From contig NZ_CANKYM010000002.1 of the NCBI RefSeq assembly GCF_947488185.1, positions 558,001 through 622,000 of the forward strand: a stretch of DNA of 64,000 bases, read 5' to 3'. The translations under genes were made by a program, and so were the position numbers. Source of the DNA: an uncultured Roseobacter sp. (GTDB lineage Bacteria; Pseudomonadota; Alphaproteobacteria; Rhodobacterales; Rhodobacteraceae). Below, piece by piece: positions 51,950 to 61,482 of this stretch; the first letter of the stretch is position 1; each line of letters starts with the position of its first letter. Under the pieces are notes generated by a model, which made no database searches, was not told the origin of the DNA, and saw nothing but the letters and a program-made list of their open reading frames with translations.

Positions 51950-54781
51950 TCAGGCCGTGGCCTCTTCCGGCAACTCCTCCTCTTCCGGGTCAGGTGGGTC
52001 TTCGGCGAGGATCACCTGACCGTCCGTCAACTGCGCAAAGAGGTCGGCGGCTTCCTGCGTCGGATCGCTTTCGCTACCATCCAGATCAGCTACCCCGTTG
52101 AAGACTACATCTCCATAGGAGGTGAACTGATTGCCCAGCGGGACATTCGGATCGATCATCACCGGATGGCTCTCGGTGTAGATGTCACCGGTAATCCGGT
52201 CAGAGAAGTAGAGATCGACCATGAAGTAGTTTTCGCCGCCAGACGTCGAATAGTAGCCATCCGTCTCCAGAACCCGGAGCACGTCCTCCATATCCATGTT
52301 GTAGCTGTCGGTTCCTGCCGGAAAGCTGGTTTGCCCCAGGCTGTCGGTCTTGGTGCCGCTGATTTCCACGATCCGGGCACCCGGATCAGGCCAGCCCTCG
52401 CGGTAGGTCATCGGATCCAGCACCAGATCGGGCTGCAAGTTCTCCGGCAGATCGGCAGAGTTCACGATCTCATCAATCGCTGGATTGAAGTTCTCGTACT
52501 CCTGATTGACGTTCTCGAAGGTCGGATCAATGATCGTATGCTGGAACTGATCCGGCGTGCCGGGGTTGTTCGGTGTGAACCATTTGAACAAATCCATGCC
52601 CGTATCGAACCCCGAGATCTGCGTCCCGATAAGGGTCATGTCAGTTGTGTTCGGGCCGAAATCGACGCCGACCTGTGCCGAGCTGTAGCTGACCCCTGGA
52701 CCTTCCCCGATCAGATCGAAATCCTCGATGATGTAGTGCGAGGTATATTCGAAATGCGCGCCCGACCGCACGTTCCACGCGGTAAAATCGCTGAACTTAC
52801 TGTGTAGATCGTGGCCCTGGTTGGGGTTGGATTTCACCACATGCAGGCCTTCCTTGGCGGCAAAGGTCTCGTTGCCGTCGAAACCCAGCACAGGGAAGTG
52901 ATCAAGGAATACCGTCTCGTCGCCAAAGAAGGCATCCGGCGCCGCAAAGACATCCGAGTCAGCGGTATAGAGACCCTCTTCGAACCCGCGGTGCATGTAG
53001 ACAAACCCGTGATTTACGCTGGCGGCAATGTTGTCGGTGGATTCCACCATGCGCCCCTGGAACCAGAAGCCATCGCCGGTCTGACCCAGATCGAAATTGG
53101 CAATATCATTGCCGTCCTTCGGGGCGGCCCAGCTGTTGCCTTCGGCGTAAATGGCAATGTTGTTGCTCCAAACACCGGTTTCATTCCCGGATTCGGCCAC
53201 ATAGCCGGCACCAAAGGTATCGAAAGTCGCGTTTCCATCGACAATCGCATTGGAATCGTGGTGCACGATACCCCAACCGGGAGAGCCGAAGACAGCATTG
53301 CCCATCAGTATTGCCGGATCCTCCAGATCCCCAACTCCTGCCTTGTGAATATGCGCCGGATAGCGGCCTTTTACGTTATCATCAAAGCTGATATCATTGA
53401 TATCACTGGCATCCTGCGCGGATTCTGATTTGTCGGTGCGCCCTAAATCATGAAATGCCGCATAACGCACATCCACATCATCATTGTGCATGAACATCAC
53501 ATGCCCACGCGCGTAGATTTCCGCATCTGCGCCGTCTTCGGACGAGAAGGTGACATTGCGCGAGTAATTCGCCACGGACGTGCTCAGATCATCGCGTGGG
53601 GCGTCATGGTCATGCTGCAACGGGTCGTCGAAGTAGACCATGCCGTCCTGAATGTCGGTGATCGTGCGCACCTCGTCTTGCGAGGGGAAAGGGTCAACAC
53701 CATTGACGCCATTCCAGTCGTGCCCGCGATAATGGGTTCCCGCCACGACAATGGTGTCGCCCACCTCCCAGCCTTCCGGGGCACTGTCGAACTCGACCCA
53801 CGTGTCGCCTTCCATTGGATCGTCAATTACCTTTTCATGGGCGTCTTTCTCTGCACCATGGATGTTTGTTTCGCCATGGGCGATCAGTCCTCGGGACAGC
53901 AGCGTCGGGTCCCAATCGGTATCGATGGGGCCGTTTCCGGCGAACACGATATCAACGCTGACATCCGCCTGCACTGGTGTCTCTTCTGTGCCGATGGTCA
54001 ATGTGCCGCTGGGAGAGACAACCATCGTGTCAATGACCATCTGGCTGTCGGCGTCATGAGCAAACTCCAGATGTCCGTCGACACGGACGGTAAGGAGACT
54101 GGCGTCGCTCACGGCGTCATAAGTCATATGCACCCCATCCGGGATTACCACACGTGCATCCGCGTCAGGGATTTGTCCCTGATACCAGTTGTCGGCGTCG
54201 AACCAGCTGCCGTTGCCGATGGCGATATGCGTGGCGTCTGCGGGCGAGACGAGGTTCAGCGCCGCCATATGTTCCATACCCTGGGGTGAGCCCGGATCGT
54301 GGTGGTGGTGACCATCCTGCCCAGCTCTGACCTCGGCCACGAATGCTTCGATTTCCTCCGGGGTCTGTGGCAGGTCTGAGCCGTGGTCATGCGGTTCATC
54401 CCCATGCCCGTCTTCAGGTGGCGTTTCAGGATCATGCGGCTCGTCGCCATGTCCCTCTTCCGGCGGCGTTTCCGGGTCCTGAGGAGCGTCACCTCCTCCT
54501 GATTCCGGCGGCGTGAAGGGGGGGTCAGGGTCTTCGCCATCTTCATTGGGCGGTGTCACCGGATCCTGATCGTGCTCTTCACAAACGGGGCCCTCTCCTG
54601 CTTCGGGCGGCGTTTCCGGAGTGTCTTCACCACCAGTGTCCGGGGGCGGATCGATGGGTGCAGGATCAACGGGGGGATCCTCTGACGTGTCCTCTTGGGT
54701 CGCTTCGAAATATTCGGTCAGCTTTTGAAAGAAATCGGACAGGCCACCGGTGTCGTAAAGCCATTTCAGGAATGAAAACAT
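51950..54781 (-). CDS. G8-domain beta-helix protein with acidic Pro/His-rich N-terminus
   Basis: The 943-aa protein is very acidic. Residues 30-135 are Pro/Glu/Asp-rich with a 15-residue tandem duplication, and 108-172 are His-rich (for example DGHHHHDPG). A G8 domain spans about 184-310 (IAIGNGSWFDADNWYQGQIP). A long right-handed beta-helix-like region follows to about 750 (HIHKAGVGDLEDPAILMGNA and IVHHDSNAIVDGN), as in CEMIP/TMEM2-type extracellular polysaccharide-binding or -degrading proteins. No signal peptide or RTX tail is seen, so export is unclear. The His-rich segments suggest metal binding. The substrate and activity are unknown. Confidence 0.8.
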   Translation of the reverse strand: MFSFLKWLYDTGGLSDFFQKLTEYFEATQEDTSEDPPVDPAPIDPPPDTGGEDTPETPPEAGEGPVCEEHDQDPVTPPNEDGEDPDPPFTPPESGGGDAPQDPETPPEEGHGDEPHDPETPPEDGHGDEPHDHGSDLPQTPEEIEAFVAEVRAGQDGHHHHDPGSPQGMEHMAALNLVSPADATHIAIGNGSWFDADNWYQGQIPDADARVVIPDGVHMTYDAVSDASLLTVRVDGHLEFAHDADSQMVIDTMVVSPSGTLTIGTEETPVQADVSVDIVFAGNGPIDTDWDPTLLSRGLIAHGETNIHGAEKDAHEKVIDDPMEGDTWVEFDSAPEGWEVGDTIVVAGTHYRGHDWNGVNGVDPFPSQDEVRTITDIQDGMVYFDDPLQHDHDAPRDDLSTSVANYSRNVTFSSEDGADAEIYARGHVMFMHNDDVDVRYAAFHDLGRTDKSESAQDASDINDISFDDNVKGRYPAHIHKAGVGDLEDPAILMGNAVFGSPGWGIVHHDSNAIVDGNATFDTFGAGYVAESGNETGVWSNNIAIYAEGNSWAAPKDGNDIANFDLGQTGDGFWFQGRMVESTDNIAASVNHGFVYMHRGFEEGLYTADSDVFAAPDAFFGDETVFLDHFPVLGFDGNETFAAKEGLHVVKSNPNQGHDLHSKFSDFTAWNVRSGAHFEYTSHYIIEDFDLIGEGPGVSYSSAQVGVDFGPNTTDMTLIGTQISGFDTGMDLFKWFTPNNPGTPDQFQHTIIDPTFENVNQEYENFNPAIDEIVNSADLPENLQPDLVLDPMTYREGWPDPGARIVEISGTKTDSLGQTSFPAGTDSYNMDMEDVLRVLETDGYYSTSGGENYFMVDLYFSDRITGDIYTESHPVMIDPNVPLGNQFTSYGDVVFNGVADLDGSESDPTQEAADLFAQLTDGQVILAEDPPDPEEEELPEEATA
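54386..54475 (-). repeat. Tandem 45-base duplication in the G8-domain gene
   Basis: It encodes PETPPEEGHGDEPHD followed by PETPPEDGHGDEPHD (residues 103-117 and 118-132), identical except one Glu/Asp, which points to a fairly recent in-frame duplication. Confidence 0.85.
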
Positions 54782-55878
54782 CTCGCGGTTCTCCAGCGTG
54801 CAGCATGGTAATGTGGTAGAATCACACTACTGTAGGTTGGTCCCCCGGTGCATAGACTTGCACGTCAGAACGCGATTTCGCAACAACTAGATTCAACTTT
54901 TTAGTGCATGGATTTTGCGTGCCGCCGAACGTCAAATCCGAGATTTACATACTGTTAACATTGAGTTTTCATAGTTTAGCCGCATTCAGGCTTCGACGAA
55001 GTGTAAAGGCTTCGTAAACGCGTTTGGGTTGCGTCGGCGGATTGTTAAGTATTTGCGGATTGCGATGCGAAGGAACCGATGTGTTGCCGAACGCGGCACC
55101 CAGATCGACTAGGGTGACGTTGCTCTGGCCAATTGTGGCAATTTTTGGGGAATCCAAACGTCTGGACGCAATGAAGCTCCGGTTTTTGCGCCGCCTTCAA
55201 GTGGTGTTTTGGCACTTCGCGCTTGACGTGACACGGTTCCCAACCAGACCCGACACCCAACCTGCTTTGATGTTTCCGGCGGGTTTTGCACGGCACGCTT
55301 GCGCGGTGGCAGCGCAGAATGGGCATCACGCGCATGGTCCGTGATCTGTATGGAGGTCGCATATTCGAGGGTGACGCGGTCATCCAAAGGGTTGATGTCG
55401 TGGCGAGAGACTTGGCGACCACAAATGAAGGGGTGGTCTGGGCATAACTTCCATTACGCCAGATGGTGACATCGCCGAAAATGGTGGAGATGCCGAGGGC
55501 ACTTCATCGAAATATGCCTCGGGGCTCATCCCGACGGACACTTCTGTCGAGCTGCAGGTTCAGGCTGGCGATACGTCCGAAAAGACGGCGTCAAAAGGCG
55601 CAAACGCCGCGCGGTAACGGCGCCTGAGACCGTCGTCCTTGTATTGGCGCAGGATACACTCAGGCCATGCGGCAGCTTACGTCACCCGCTGATTGACCAC
55701 GGGCGCCTGGATGGTATTGTCCGCCCAATATCTGTGCCACACTGGCAGTTGCCTACTCACATAGCCTTCTGCCCGGGTTTGCGGAAACGTTAAGAGCAGC
55801 ATTCGGTTTGCTGGAAGATTTTGTGACTGGCTGTACCAGTTTGAGCGGGATTACAGGTCCTGACGTACTGACGGCGTA
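54782..55878. other. 1.1-kb stretch without an intact gene; possible coding remnants
   Basis: The first 250 bases are AT-rich and probably hold the promoter of the G8 gene. From about 55320 to 55617 the plus strand shows coding-like text in two frames: RMVRDLYGGRIFEGDAVIQR and VDVVARDLATTNEGVVWA up to a stop at 55445-55447. The next frame then reads ITPDGDIAENGGDAEGTSSK and onward to a stop at 55615-55617. This looks like a frameshifted remnant of a former gene, but no family is recognised. Nothing else is supported; several short open frames lack ribosome sites. Confidence 0.4.
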
Positions 55879-56871
55879 TCAAACTCCCGGTGCGGCGGTA
55901 GAGCCTCGAATGACCAACTCGCCCTCGATGAGGGCGTCATTCGTCTGCGCATCTCTGTCCAGCAGAACTTGTCGCACGGCTTCTTTCGCCAGCAGGGCGC
56001 TTGGCTGAGAGATCGTCGTTAGCCGCGGCACCACAAGAGAGGCCAGCGTGATGTCATCGAAACCCATCACCGAAAGGGTCTCCGGTACAGCGATTTCCAT
56101 GTCACGTGCAGCGCGCAACACGCCGATTGCCATCTGGTCACTGGCGGCGGCAATCGCTGTGGGCCGGATGTCGGACGGCGACATCAGTAGCTTCCGCGCC
56201 ATCTGCTCTCCGCTTTCGTAGTCAAAATGGCCTTCGAGGACGCGCAGAGACAGGTTAGGGTTCGTCGCCTGATGGCGCGCCACGCACTGCTCAAACCCCA
56301 ATCGGCGCTGGCGCCCGACTTCGGTGTTTTGCGGCCCGGCGAGATAGGCGATGCCTGTGTGCCCCATGCCAATCAGGTGTTCGGCAGCACAGTCTGATCC
56401 CTGCACATGGTCTGTGCTGACCAGGGGGCTGGCGTGAAAGCGGCGGTCCAGAGAGACCACCCGTACCTGCGTGTTGCACAGCTGTGAACTGGAATCGTTC
56501 GAGGCCACGATGATCAACCCGTGTGGTGATTGCTCCAGCAGCGCCGCGATCTGGCGCTCTTCCGTGGCCGGATCGTCATGCGAGTTGGTCAGCATAACGG
56601 TATGCCCACGCTGTGCCGCTTCGGTTTCGATTCGCAGGGCGAGTTGAGCAAAGAACGGGTTGGTGATGTCTGGCACCACGAGTCCGACGATATTGATCTT
56701 GTTGGTGCGCAGGGCGCGGGCGGCCATATTCGGGCGATAGTTTAGATCGGAAGCGGCTTGCAGCACCCGCTCGCGCAGGGCCGTCTTGACCGTGGTGTTG
56801 TTGGACAGCACCTTTGAGACGGTGCCGACCGACACCCCGGCTTCGCGCGCTACATCCTTGACAGTCGACAT
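55879..56871 (-). CDS. rbsR: LacI-family regulator of the ribose-type operon
   Basis: The 330-aa protein has the canonical LacI helix-turn-helix (VKDVAREAGVSVGTVSKVLS, residues 4-23), hinge YRPNMAARALRT near 46, and a sugar-binding core starting NIVGLVVPDITNPFFAQLAL near 60. It follows rbsK by 54 bases on the same strand. A perfect TGAAACGTTTCA operator lies upstream of rbsB, the first gene of the operon, matching what such a regulator binds. Ribose or a related pentose is the likely effector. The 3' side opens into a gene-free region. Confidence 0.85.
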   Translation of the reverse strand: MSTVKDVAREAGVSVGTVSKVLSNNTTVKTALRERVLQAASDLNYRPNMAARALRTNKINIVGLVVPDITNPFFAQLALRIETEAAQRGHTVMLTNSHDDPATEERQIAALLEQSPHGLIIVASNDSSSQLCNTQVRVVSLDRRFHASPLVSTDHVQGSDCAAEHLIGMGHTGIAYLAGPQNTEVGRQRRLGFEQCVARHQATNPNLSLRVLEGHFDYESGEQMARKLLMSPSDIRPTAIAAASDQMAIGVLRAARDMEIAVPETLSVMGFDDITLASLVVPRLTTISQPSALLAKEAVRQVLLDRDAQTNDALIEGELVIRGSTAAPGV

Positions 56872-56925
56872 ATGTCCTCGCTGCTCTGTGTCAGCCTGAG
56901 TTTTTCCGATCCTTCGGCTTTGGTG

Positions 56926-57870
56926 TCAATGGGTTGTGACGGCTGGCACGGTCTCTTCCGACCGGAAGGCCAGCAGGTCGGAGAGGTTGGGTGCCGCTGC
57001 CGCGGCCCCTGGTCGTGTGGTCGCTAGGGCGGCTGCATCCACCGCCATTGTGATCGCCTGCTCCGGTGTTGCGCCTTCGGCCAGAAACACCGCCAGCGTG
57101 CCGTTGAAGCAGTCGCCCGCGCCCACGGTATCCACCGCATCGACCTTTGGCGCAGCTTTGCGGCCCTGCGCGTCGCCGATCTGCCAGGCCACACCCTGTG
57201 CGCCCATGGTCACAATCGCGCCACGCGGCCCCAGCGTCGTTAGTGCAGTTGCCGTCATCTCACCTTCGGGCAAACCGCCCGGCAGGTGGCCGGTGATGAG
57301 CGCCGCCTCATGGGCGTTCGGTGTAAGGATATCGAACTGTGCCAACGTATCTGCCGCCCACATGGGCTGCGGGGCGGGGGCCGGGTCCATGATCACGGTT
57401 ACCGCGTGTTGGCGCGCAATCTGTGCGGCTTGCAGCGAGGCTGCCAGCGGGATTTCATTTTGTAGCAACAGCACCTTGGATCGCGCGATGAGCGGCGCAT
57501 GCCGCAGGATGATCTCTGGCGTCAGGGAGGCATTCGCCCCCGGCGCGAGGCGGATGATATTGTCACCGTCCGGGCCTACGTCGATGAAGGCCATGCCGGT
57601 TGCGTCCCGAGGTTGGGTTTCGAGGGCGAGATCCAGATTCGCCTCCGCCAGCAGGGCTGTCACCTGCTGCCCGAAGCCATCGGCGCCCACCGCACCGATC
57701 AGGCTGACCTTCGCGCCGAGCCGTGCTGCGGCCACCGCCTGATTGGCGCCTTTGCCCCCCAGACCCGCCTCCGTGCGGGTGGCCGTGACCGTCTCGCCAA
57801 CCTGCGGCCAGCGGGGCAGGTGGTTGGTCAGGTCGATATTCACACTGCCGACGACGACGATATCACTCAT
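56926..57870 (-). CDS. rbsK: Ribokinase, PfkB family
   Basis: The 314-aa kinase has the N-terminal sugar-binding block VVGSVNIDLTNHLPRWPQVG, the first PfkB signature GLGGKGANQAVAAARLGAKV near residue 36, and the second, DTVGAGDCFNGTLAVFLAEG near 247, with the catalytic Asp. It phosphorylates D-ribose to ribose 5-phosphate. It overlaps rbsC by ATGA. Conserved N-terminal Asn and Asp are present. A different pentose or nucleoside substrate cannot be excluded. Confidence 0.9.
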   Translation of the reverse strand: MSDIVVVGSVNIDLTNHLPRWPQVGETVTATRTEAGLGGKGANQAVAAARLGAKVSLIGAVGADGFGQQVTALLAEANLDLALETQPRDATGMAFIDVGPDGDNIIRLAPGANASLTPEIILRHAPLIARSKVLLLQNEIPLAASLQAAQIARQHAVTVIMDPAPAPQPMWAADTLAQFDILTPNAHEAALITGHLPGGLPEGEMTATALTTLGPRGAIVTMGAQGVAWQIGDAQGRKAAPKVDAVDTVGAGDCFNGTLAVFLAEGATPEQAITMAVDAAALATTRPGAAAAAPNLSDLLAFRSEETVPAVTTH

Positions 57871-58865
57871 GATGCGGAATACTTTGCCCGATAATGGTCC
57901 AGAATGACAGCGATCACGATCACCAGCCCGGTGATCATCTGCCGCACAAAATCACTGAGACCAATCAGGATCAGCCCGTTGGCCAGCACGCCGATGATGA
58001 AGGCGCCCAGCAGCGTCCCGATCACGGAGCCGCGTCCGCCCGAGAGGCTGGTGCCCCCGATGATCACGGCGGCGATGGCGTTGAGTTCAAACCCGATGCC
58101 CGCGATGGGTGAAGAGATGTTCAGCCGCGCCATGTAGATGATCGCCGCGATCCCCGCAGTCAGCCCGCAGATCGAAAAGGCCGCCACCTTGTACCAAAAC
58201 ACCGGGTGACCGGCGAGGCGCACCGCCTCTTCGTTGTTGCCGATGCCATAGATCAGCCGCCCGAAGACCGTACGATTCAGCACGAACCAGGCAATCACCA
58301 CCAGCGCCAGCGCCACAAGGAAAACCACCGGCACCCCGTAGATCAGCATCGAGCCGAATTCCTCGAAGGCGAAGGGAAAGGAATAGATCGTCTGCGCTCC
58401 GGAGATTTGCAGTGCCGCCCCCCGCGCGATGTTGAGCATGCCCAGCGTGATGATGAAAGAGGGCAGGGACCAATAGGCGCTGACCACCCCGTTCAGAATG
58501 CCGCAGATCATGCCCGCCAGCACGCCCGCCAGCACCGCGAGGATGATCAGCTCCGTCGCCCCAAGCCCCGGCAGCGTGATCGCCTTGCCCGCCACCACGG
58601 CGGCAAAGGCCATGACCGACCCCACCGACAGGTCAATGCCGCCGATCAGGATCACGAAGGTCATGCCCACGGCGAGCACCAGGTTGATGGTGATCTGCGT
58701 GAGGATGTTGGTGATATTGTTGGCGGACAGGAAATGTTCACTCGCCACCGAAAAGAACAGGATCATCAGCAAAAGCGCGATGCCGATCCCGGCGTTGTTG
58801 ATCACAGACCGAATGGACATGCTGGTTTTCTCCGGGGAATGGGGGGTGATGTCGACGGCGCTCAT
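57867..58865 (-). CDS. rbsC: Ribose-type ABC transporter permease
   Basis: The 332-aa protein is a BPD_transp_2 permease with about ten helices. NITNILTQITINLVLAVGMT and FVILIGGIDLSVGSVMAFAA near residue 75 are family hallmarks, as is IAAVIIGGTSLSGGRGSVIG near 265. It forms the membrane pore with RbsA bound inside. It overlaps both rbsA and rbsK by ATGA, so the chain is translationally coupled. An internal ATG 15 residues later is a possible alternative start. Confidence 0.9.
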   Translation of the reverse strand: MSAVDITPHSPEKTSMSIRSVINNAGIGIALLLMILFFSVASEHFLSANNITNILTQITINLVLAVGMTFVILIGGIDLSVGSVMAFAAVVAGKAITLPGLGATELIILAVLAGVLAGMICGILNGVVSAYWSLPSFIITLGMLNIARGAALQISGAQTIYSFPFAFEEFGSMLIYGVPVVFLVALALVVIAWFVLNRTVFGRLIYGIGNNEEAVRLAGHPVFWYKVAAFSICGLTAGIAAIIYMARLNISSPIAGIGFELNAIAAVIIGGTSLSGGRGSVIGTLLGAFIIGVLANGLILIGLSDFVRQMITGLVIVIAVILDHYRAKYSAS

Positions 58866-60394
58866 GCCGGGATCCTCTCTTCGGTCTGCGTCTGCCCGTA
58901 AGCCAGATGCAGGATGCGTTCTTGGGAGTAATCGGCGCGCGCCAGCGTACCCTGAATTTCCTGACCGGCCATGACCATGATCCGGTCGCAGAGCGTGATC
59001 AGTTCGGGCAGTTCCGAAGACACCACAATCATCGACATGCCTTGCGCCACGAGATCACGCAGGATGCCGTAAATCTCCGCTTTGGCACCCACGTCGACCC
59101 CGCGCGTGGGCTCGTCAAGCAGCAGGATTTTCGGCGTTTTCGCCAGCCATTTTGCCAGCACCACCTTTTGCTGATTGCCACCCGAGAGGCTGGCGGCGTG
59201 GTCAGACAGTTTACCGTATTTCAGCTTGAGCTGTGCGCCGGCCCGGGCGGCCATCTCGCGCTCCTTGCCGAAATTCAGCAGGCCACGCCGTGACACGGCG
59301 CCCAGATCGACCAGCGAGCTGTTGGCGCTGATCGGCATGTCCAGGATCAGCCCCTCTTCCTTGCGGTCTTCGGTGACAAAGCCAATGCCCGCCGCAATTG
59401 CGTCACGGGGTCCGTTGATCCGCAGGGCCCGACCGTCCAGCCGGACATGACCCTCCAGCTTCGGATCGGCGCCGAAAATCGCACGCAGCACTTCGGTGCG
59501 CCCAGCACCGACCAGCCCCGCAATGCCGAGGATTTCGCCACGCTTCAGATCGAAACTCACCGGCGTGCCGGTAGGGTTGGCCGTGGTGCGCAAGCCATCG
59601 ACGTTCAGCGCGACCTCGGTGCTGGCATGCGCATCGGCCCCGGAATGCTGGGCGTCTTCCAGCGTACGCCCGACCATGCTGCGAACCACATCAGCAGGCG
59701 TCACATCGGTAATAAGTTGCGTCGTGATGGTTTCACCATTGCGGAACACGGTCACCCGGTCGCAGATGCCAAACACCTCGTCGAGATGATGCGACACGAA
59801 GACCACCGTCACGCCCTTGGCCTTGATGCCAGCGACAATTTCAAAGAGCCGTTCCGTCTCGCGTTCGGTCAGTGTGGCAGTGGGTTCATCCAGGATCAGG
59901 ATGCGGCTCTCGCTCTGCAGCGCGCGCGCGATCTCGATCAACTGCCGATGCGCGATCCCAAGCTGCCGCACGGGCGTGGTCACATCCACATCGCTGAGCC
60001 CGATGGCATCCAGTGCGGCGCGGGCGCGGCGGTTCATCTCAGCCCGGTCCAGCAGACCCAGCCGCGTCTTTGGCATCGCCTCGATGGAGATGTTTTCGGC
60101 CACGCTCAGATCATTGAGCAGGTTGAATTCCTGATGCACCACCTGGATGCCCGCCAGCTTTGCCGCATGCGGCGAGGCGGGCCGGTAGGGCGCACCGTCC
60201 AGCGTGATGTCTCCGGCGTCGAACAGGTGTACGCCCGAGAGAACCTTGATCAGCGTGGACTTTCCGGCACCGTTCTCACCGACCAGCGCATGCACCTCAC
60301 CGGGCTCGAGCTCAAAGCTGACCCCGTCCAGCGCGTGAATGCCGCCAAAGGATTTGCGCAAAGCTGAAACGGAGAGGAGGGGAGACGCGGTCAT
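58862..60394 (-). CDS. rbsA: Ribose-type ABC transporter double ATPase
   Basis: The 510-aa protein has two fused ATPase domains. The first has Walker A GENGAGKST near residue 38 and Walker B ILILDEPTATL near 162. The second has a degenerate Walker A GLVGAGRTE near 288, signature LSGGNQQKVVLAKWL near 401 and Walker B ILLLDEPTRGVDVGAKAEIY near 425. This is standard for RbsA/MglA/XylG importers. The start at 60394 drops a 16-residue extension with no ribosome site. Confidence 0.9.
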   Translation of the reverse strand: MTASPLLSVSALRKSFGGIHALDGVSFELEPGEVHALVGENGAGKSTLIKVLSGVHLFDAGDITLDGAPYRPASPHAAKLAGIQVVHQEFNLLNDLSVAENISIEAMPKTRLGLLDRAEMNRRARAALDAIGLSDVDVTTPVRQLGIAHRQLIEIARALQSESRILILDEPTATLTERETERLFEIVAGIKAKGVTVVFVSHHLDEVFGICDRVTVFRNGETITTQLITDVTPADVVRSMVGRTLEDAQHSGADAHASTEVALNVDGLRTTANPTGTPVSFDLKRGEILGIAGLVGAGRTEVLRAIFGADPKLEGHVRLDGRALRINGPRDAIAAGIGFVTEDRKEEGLILDMPISANSSLVDLGAVSRRGLLNFGKEREMAARAGAQLKLKYGKLSDHAASLSGGNQQKVVLAKWLAKTPKILLLDEPTRGVDVGAKAEIYGILRDLVAQGMSMIVVSSELPELITLCDRIMVMAGQEIQGTLARADYSQERILHLAYGQTQTEERIPA

Positions 60395-60413
60395 GGCTCT
60401 GATCCTGTTGTGG

Positions 60414-60440
60414 GGCATCCGACGGCACGCGCCGGATGCC
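60414..60440 (-). other. Hairpin between rbsB and rbsA
   Basis: GGCATCCG and CGGATGCC pair over 8 bp around an 11-base loop just after the rbsB stop codon, with no T-run. It occupies the same place as the hairpins at 11132 and 41401. Confidence 0.58.
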
Positions 60441-60453
60441 ATGAAGGGGCGGT

Positions 60454-61374
60454 TTATTCGCCCGCAACCAGTTCGATTGGCGTCTTGACCCAGCCTTCAA
60501 GCTGTGGGCCGCCGGCCAGCACGTCGAGGGCGAGGTCGATGGAATTTGCCGCCATTTCCTGACCAAACTGATCGACCGACGCCAGCAGGCGCCCGTCTTC
60601 TATCATCGGCAGCACGGCGGGAATGGCATCAAAACCGACCACCTTGATGTCGCTGCGGCCTGCGGATTCCAACGCCTTGACGACACCGATGGCCATGGAA
60701 TCATTCGCGGCCATCACCCCCTGAATGTCCGGGTTCGCCGTCAGCATGGTGGCAAAGACCTGGTTGGCTTCCTCGGTCTCCCAATGGGCGGTGCGGCTGT
60801 CGAGCAGGTTCAGCTTGTGCTCTGCCACGGCATCTTCAAAGCCCAGACGGCGCTGTGTCGCGTTGTCCGCGCCCGGGTTGCCTTCGATGATCACGACCTT
60901 TGCACCTTCGCCCAATGCGCTGCCCAGAGCATCACCGGCCATTTTGGCGCCGCCGCGGTTGTCGGGCCCGACAAAGGCCAAATCGACGCCCTGCTGTTTC
61001 TTCGCGCCTTCGTCCAAGGCCACGTCAAAGTTGATCACGACGATGCCCGCCTCCATCGCGCGTTTCAGCGGACGGACCATTGCCTTGGAATCAGCAGGGG
61101 CTACAACGATGGCGTCCACGCCTTGCGTGATGAAGTTTTCCACCGCGTTGATCTGGCTTTCGAAGTCGGTTTCATTTTGCATGCCCACCGCGCGCAACTC
61201 ATAGTCGCCGCGTTTCTCCGCGTGGGCTTCCGCGCCCGCCAGCATGTTCTGGAAAAATTCGTTCGCCAGCGACTTCATGATCAGCCCGACAACGGGCTTG
61301 TCGTCGGCAGCTGCGATGGATGTAGACAATAAGATACTGGTCGCTGCCGCGGCAGCGAATTTCATGAGCTTCAT
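60454..61374 (-). CDS. rbsB: Ribose-type ABC transporter substrate-binding protein
   Basis: The 306-aa protein has a signal peptide (MKLMKFAAAAATSILLSTSI, cleavage near AAA-DD) and a type I periplasmic sugar-binding fold. VVGLIMKSLANEFFQNMLAG comes at the start, GVDAIVVAPADSKAMVRPLK near 90, GNPGADNATQRRLGFEDAV near 160 and GVMAANDSMAIGVVKALESA near 215. It binds ribose or a similar sugar. GGGAGGCTCAC supports the ATG at 61374. The first gene of the operon, it has the LacI operator about 97 bases upstream. Confidence 0.89.
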   Translation of the reverse strand: MKLMKFAAAAATSILLSTSIAAADDKPVVGLIMKSLANEFFQNMLAGAEAHAEKRGDYELRAVGMQNETDFESQINAVENFITQGVDAIVVAPADSKAMVRPLKRAMEAGIVVINFDVALDEGAKKQQGVDLAFVGPDNRGGAKMAGDALGSALGEGAKVVIIEGNPGADNATQRRLGFEDAVAEHKLNLLDSRTAHWETEEANQVFATMLTANPDIQGVMAANDSMAIGVVKALESAGRSDIKVVGFDAIPAVLPMIEDGRLLASVDQFGQEMAANSIDLALDVLAGGPQLEGWVKTPIELVAGE

Positions 61375-61470
61375 GTGAGCCTCCCTGAGTAATTCTCGGC
61401 CGCACAGCCGCCCCCACGGCGAATGTTCAACCTGAGCCAAGCAAGCCAGTGAAAGTGATTCTTGTCAATA

Positions 61471-61482
61471 TGAAACGTTTCA
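61471..61482. promoter_or_regulatory. Perfect LacI-type operator upstream of rbsB
   Basis: TGAAACGTTTCA is an exact 12-base palindrome with the central CG of LacI-family sites. It is the only such site in the ribose-type operon region and fits the regulator encoded at 55879-56871. Confidence 0.78.

Noticed and set aside
54969..55422. Several short overlapping frames on both strands
   Set aside because: They lack ribosome sites, consistent codon bias and recognisable domains.
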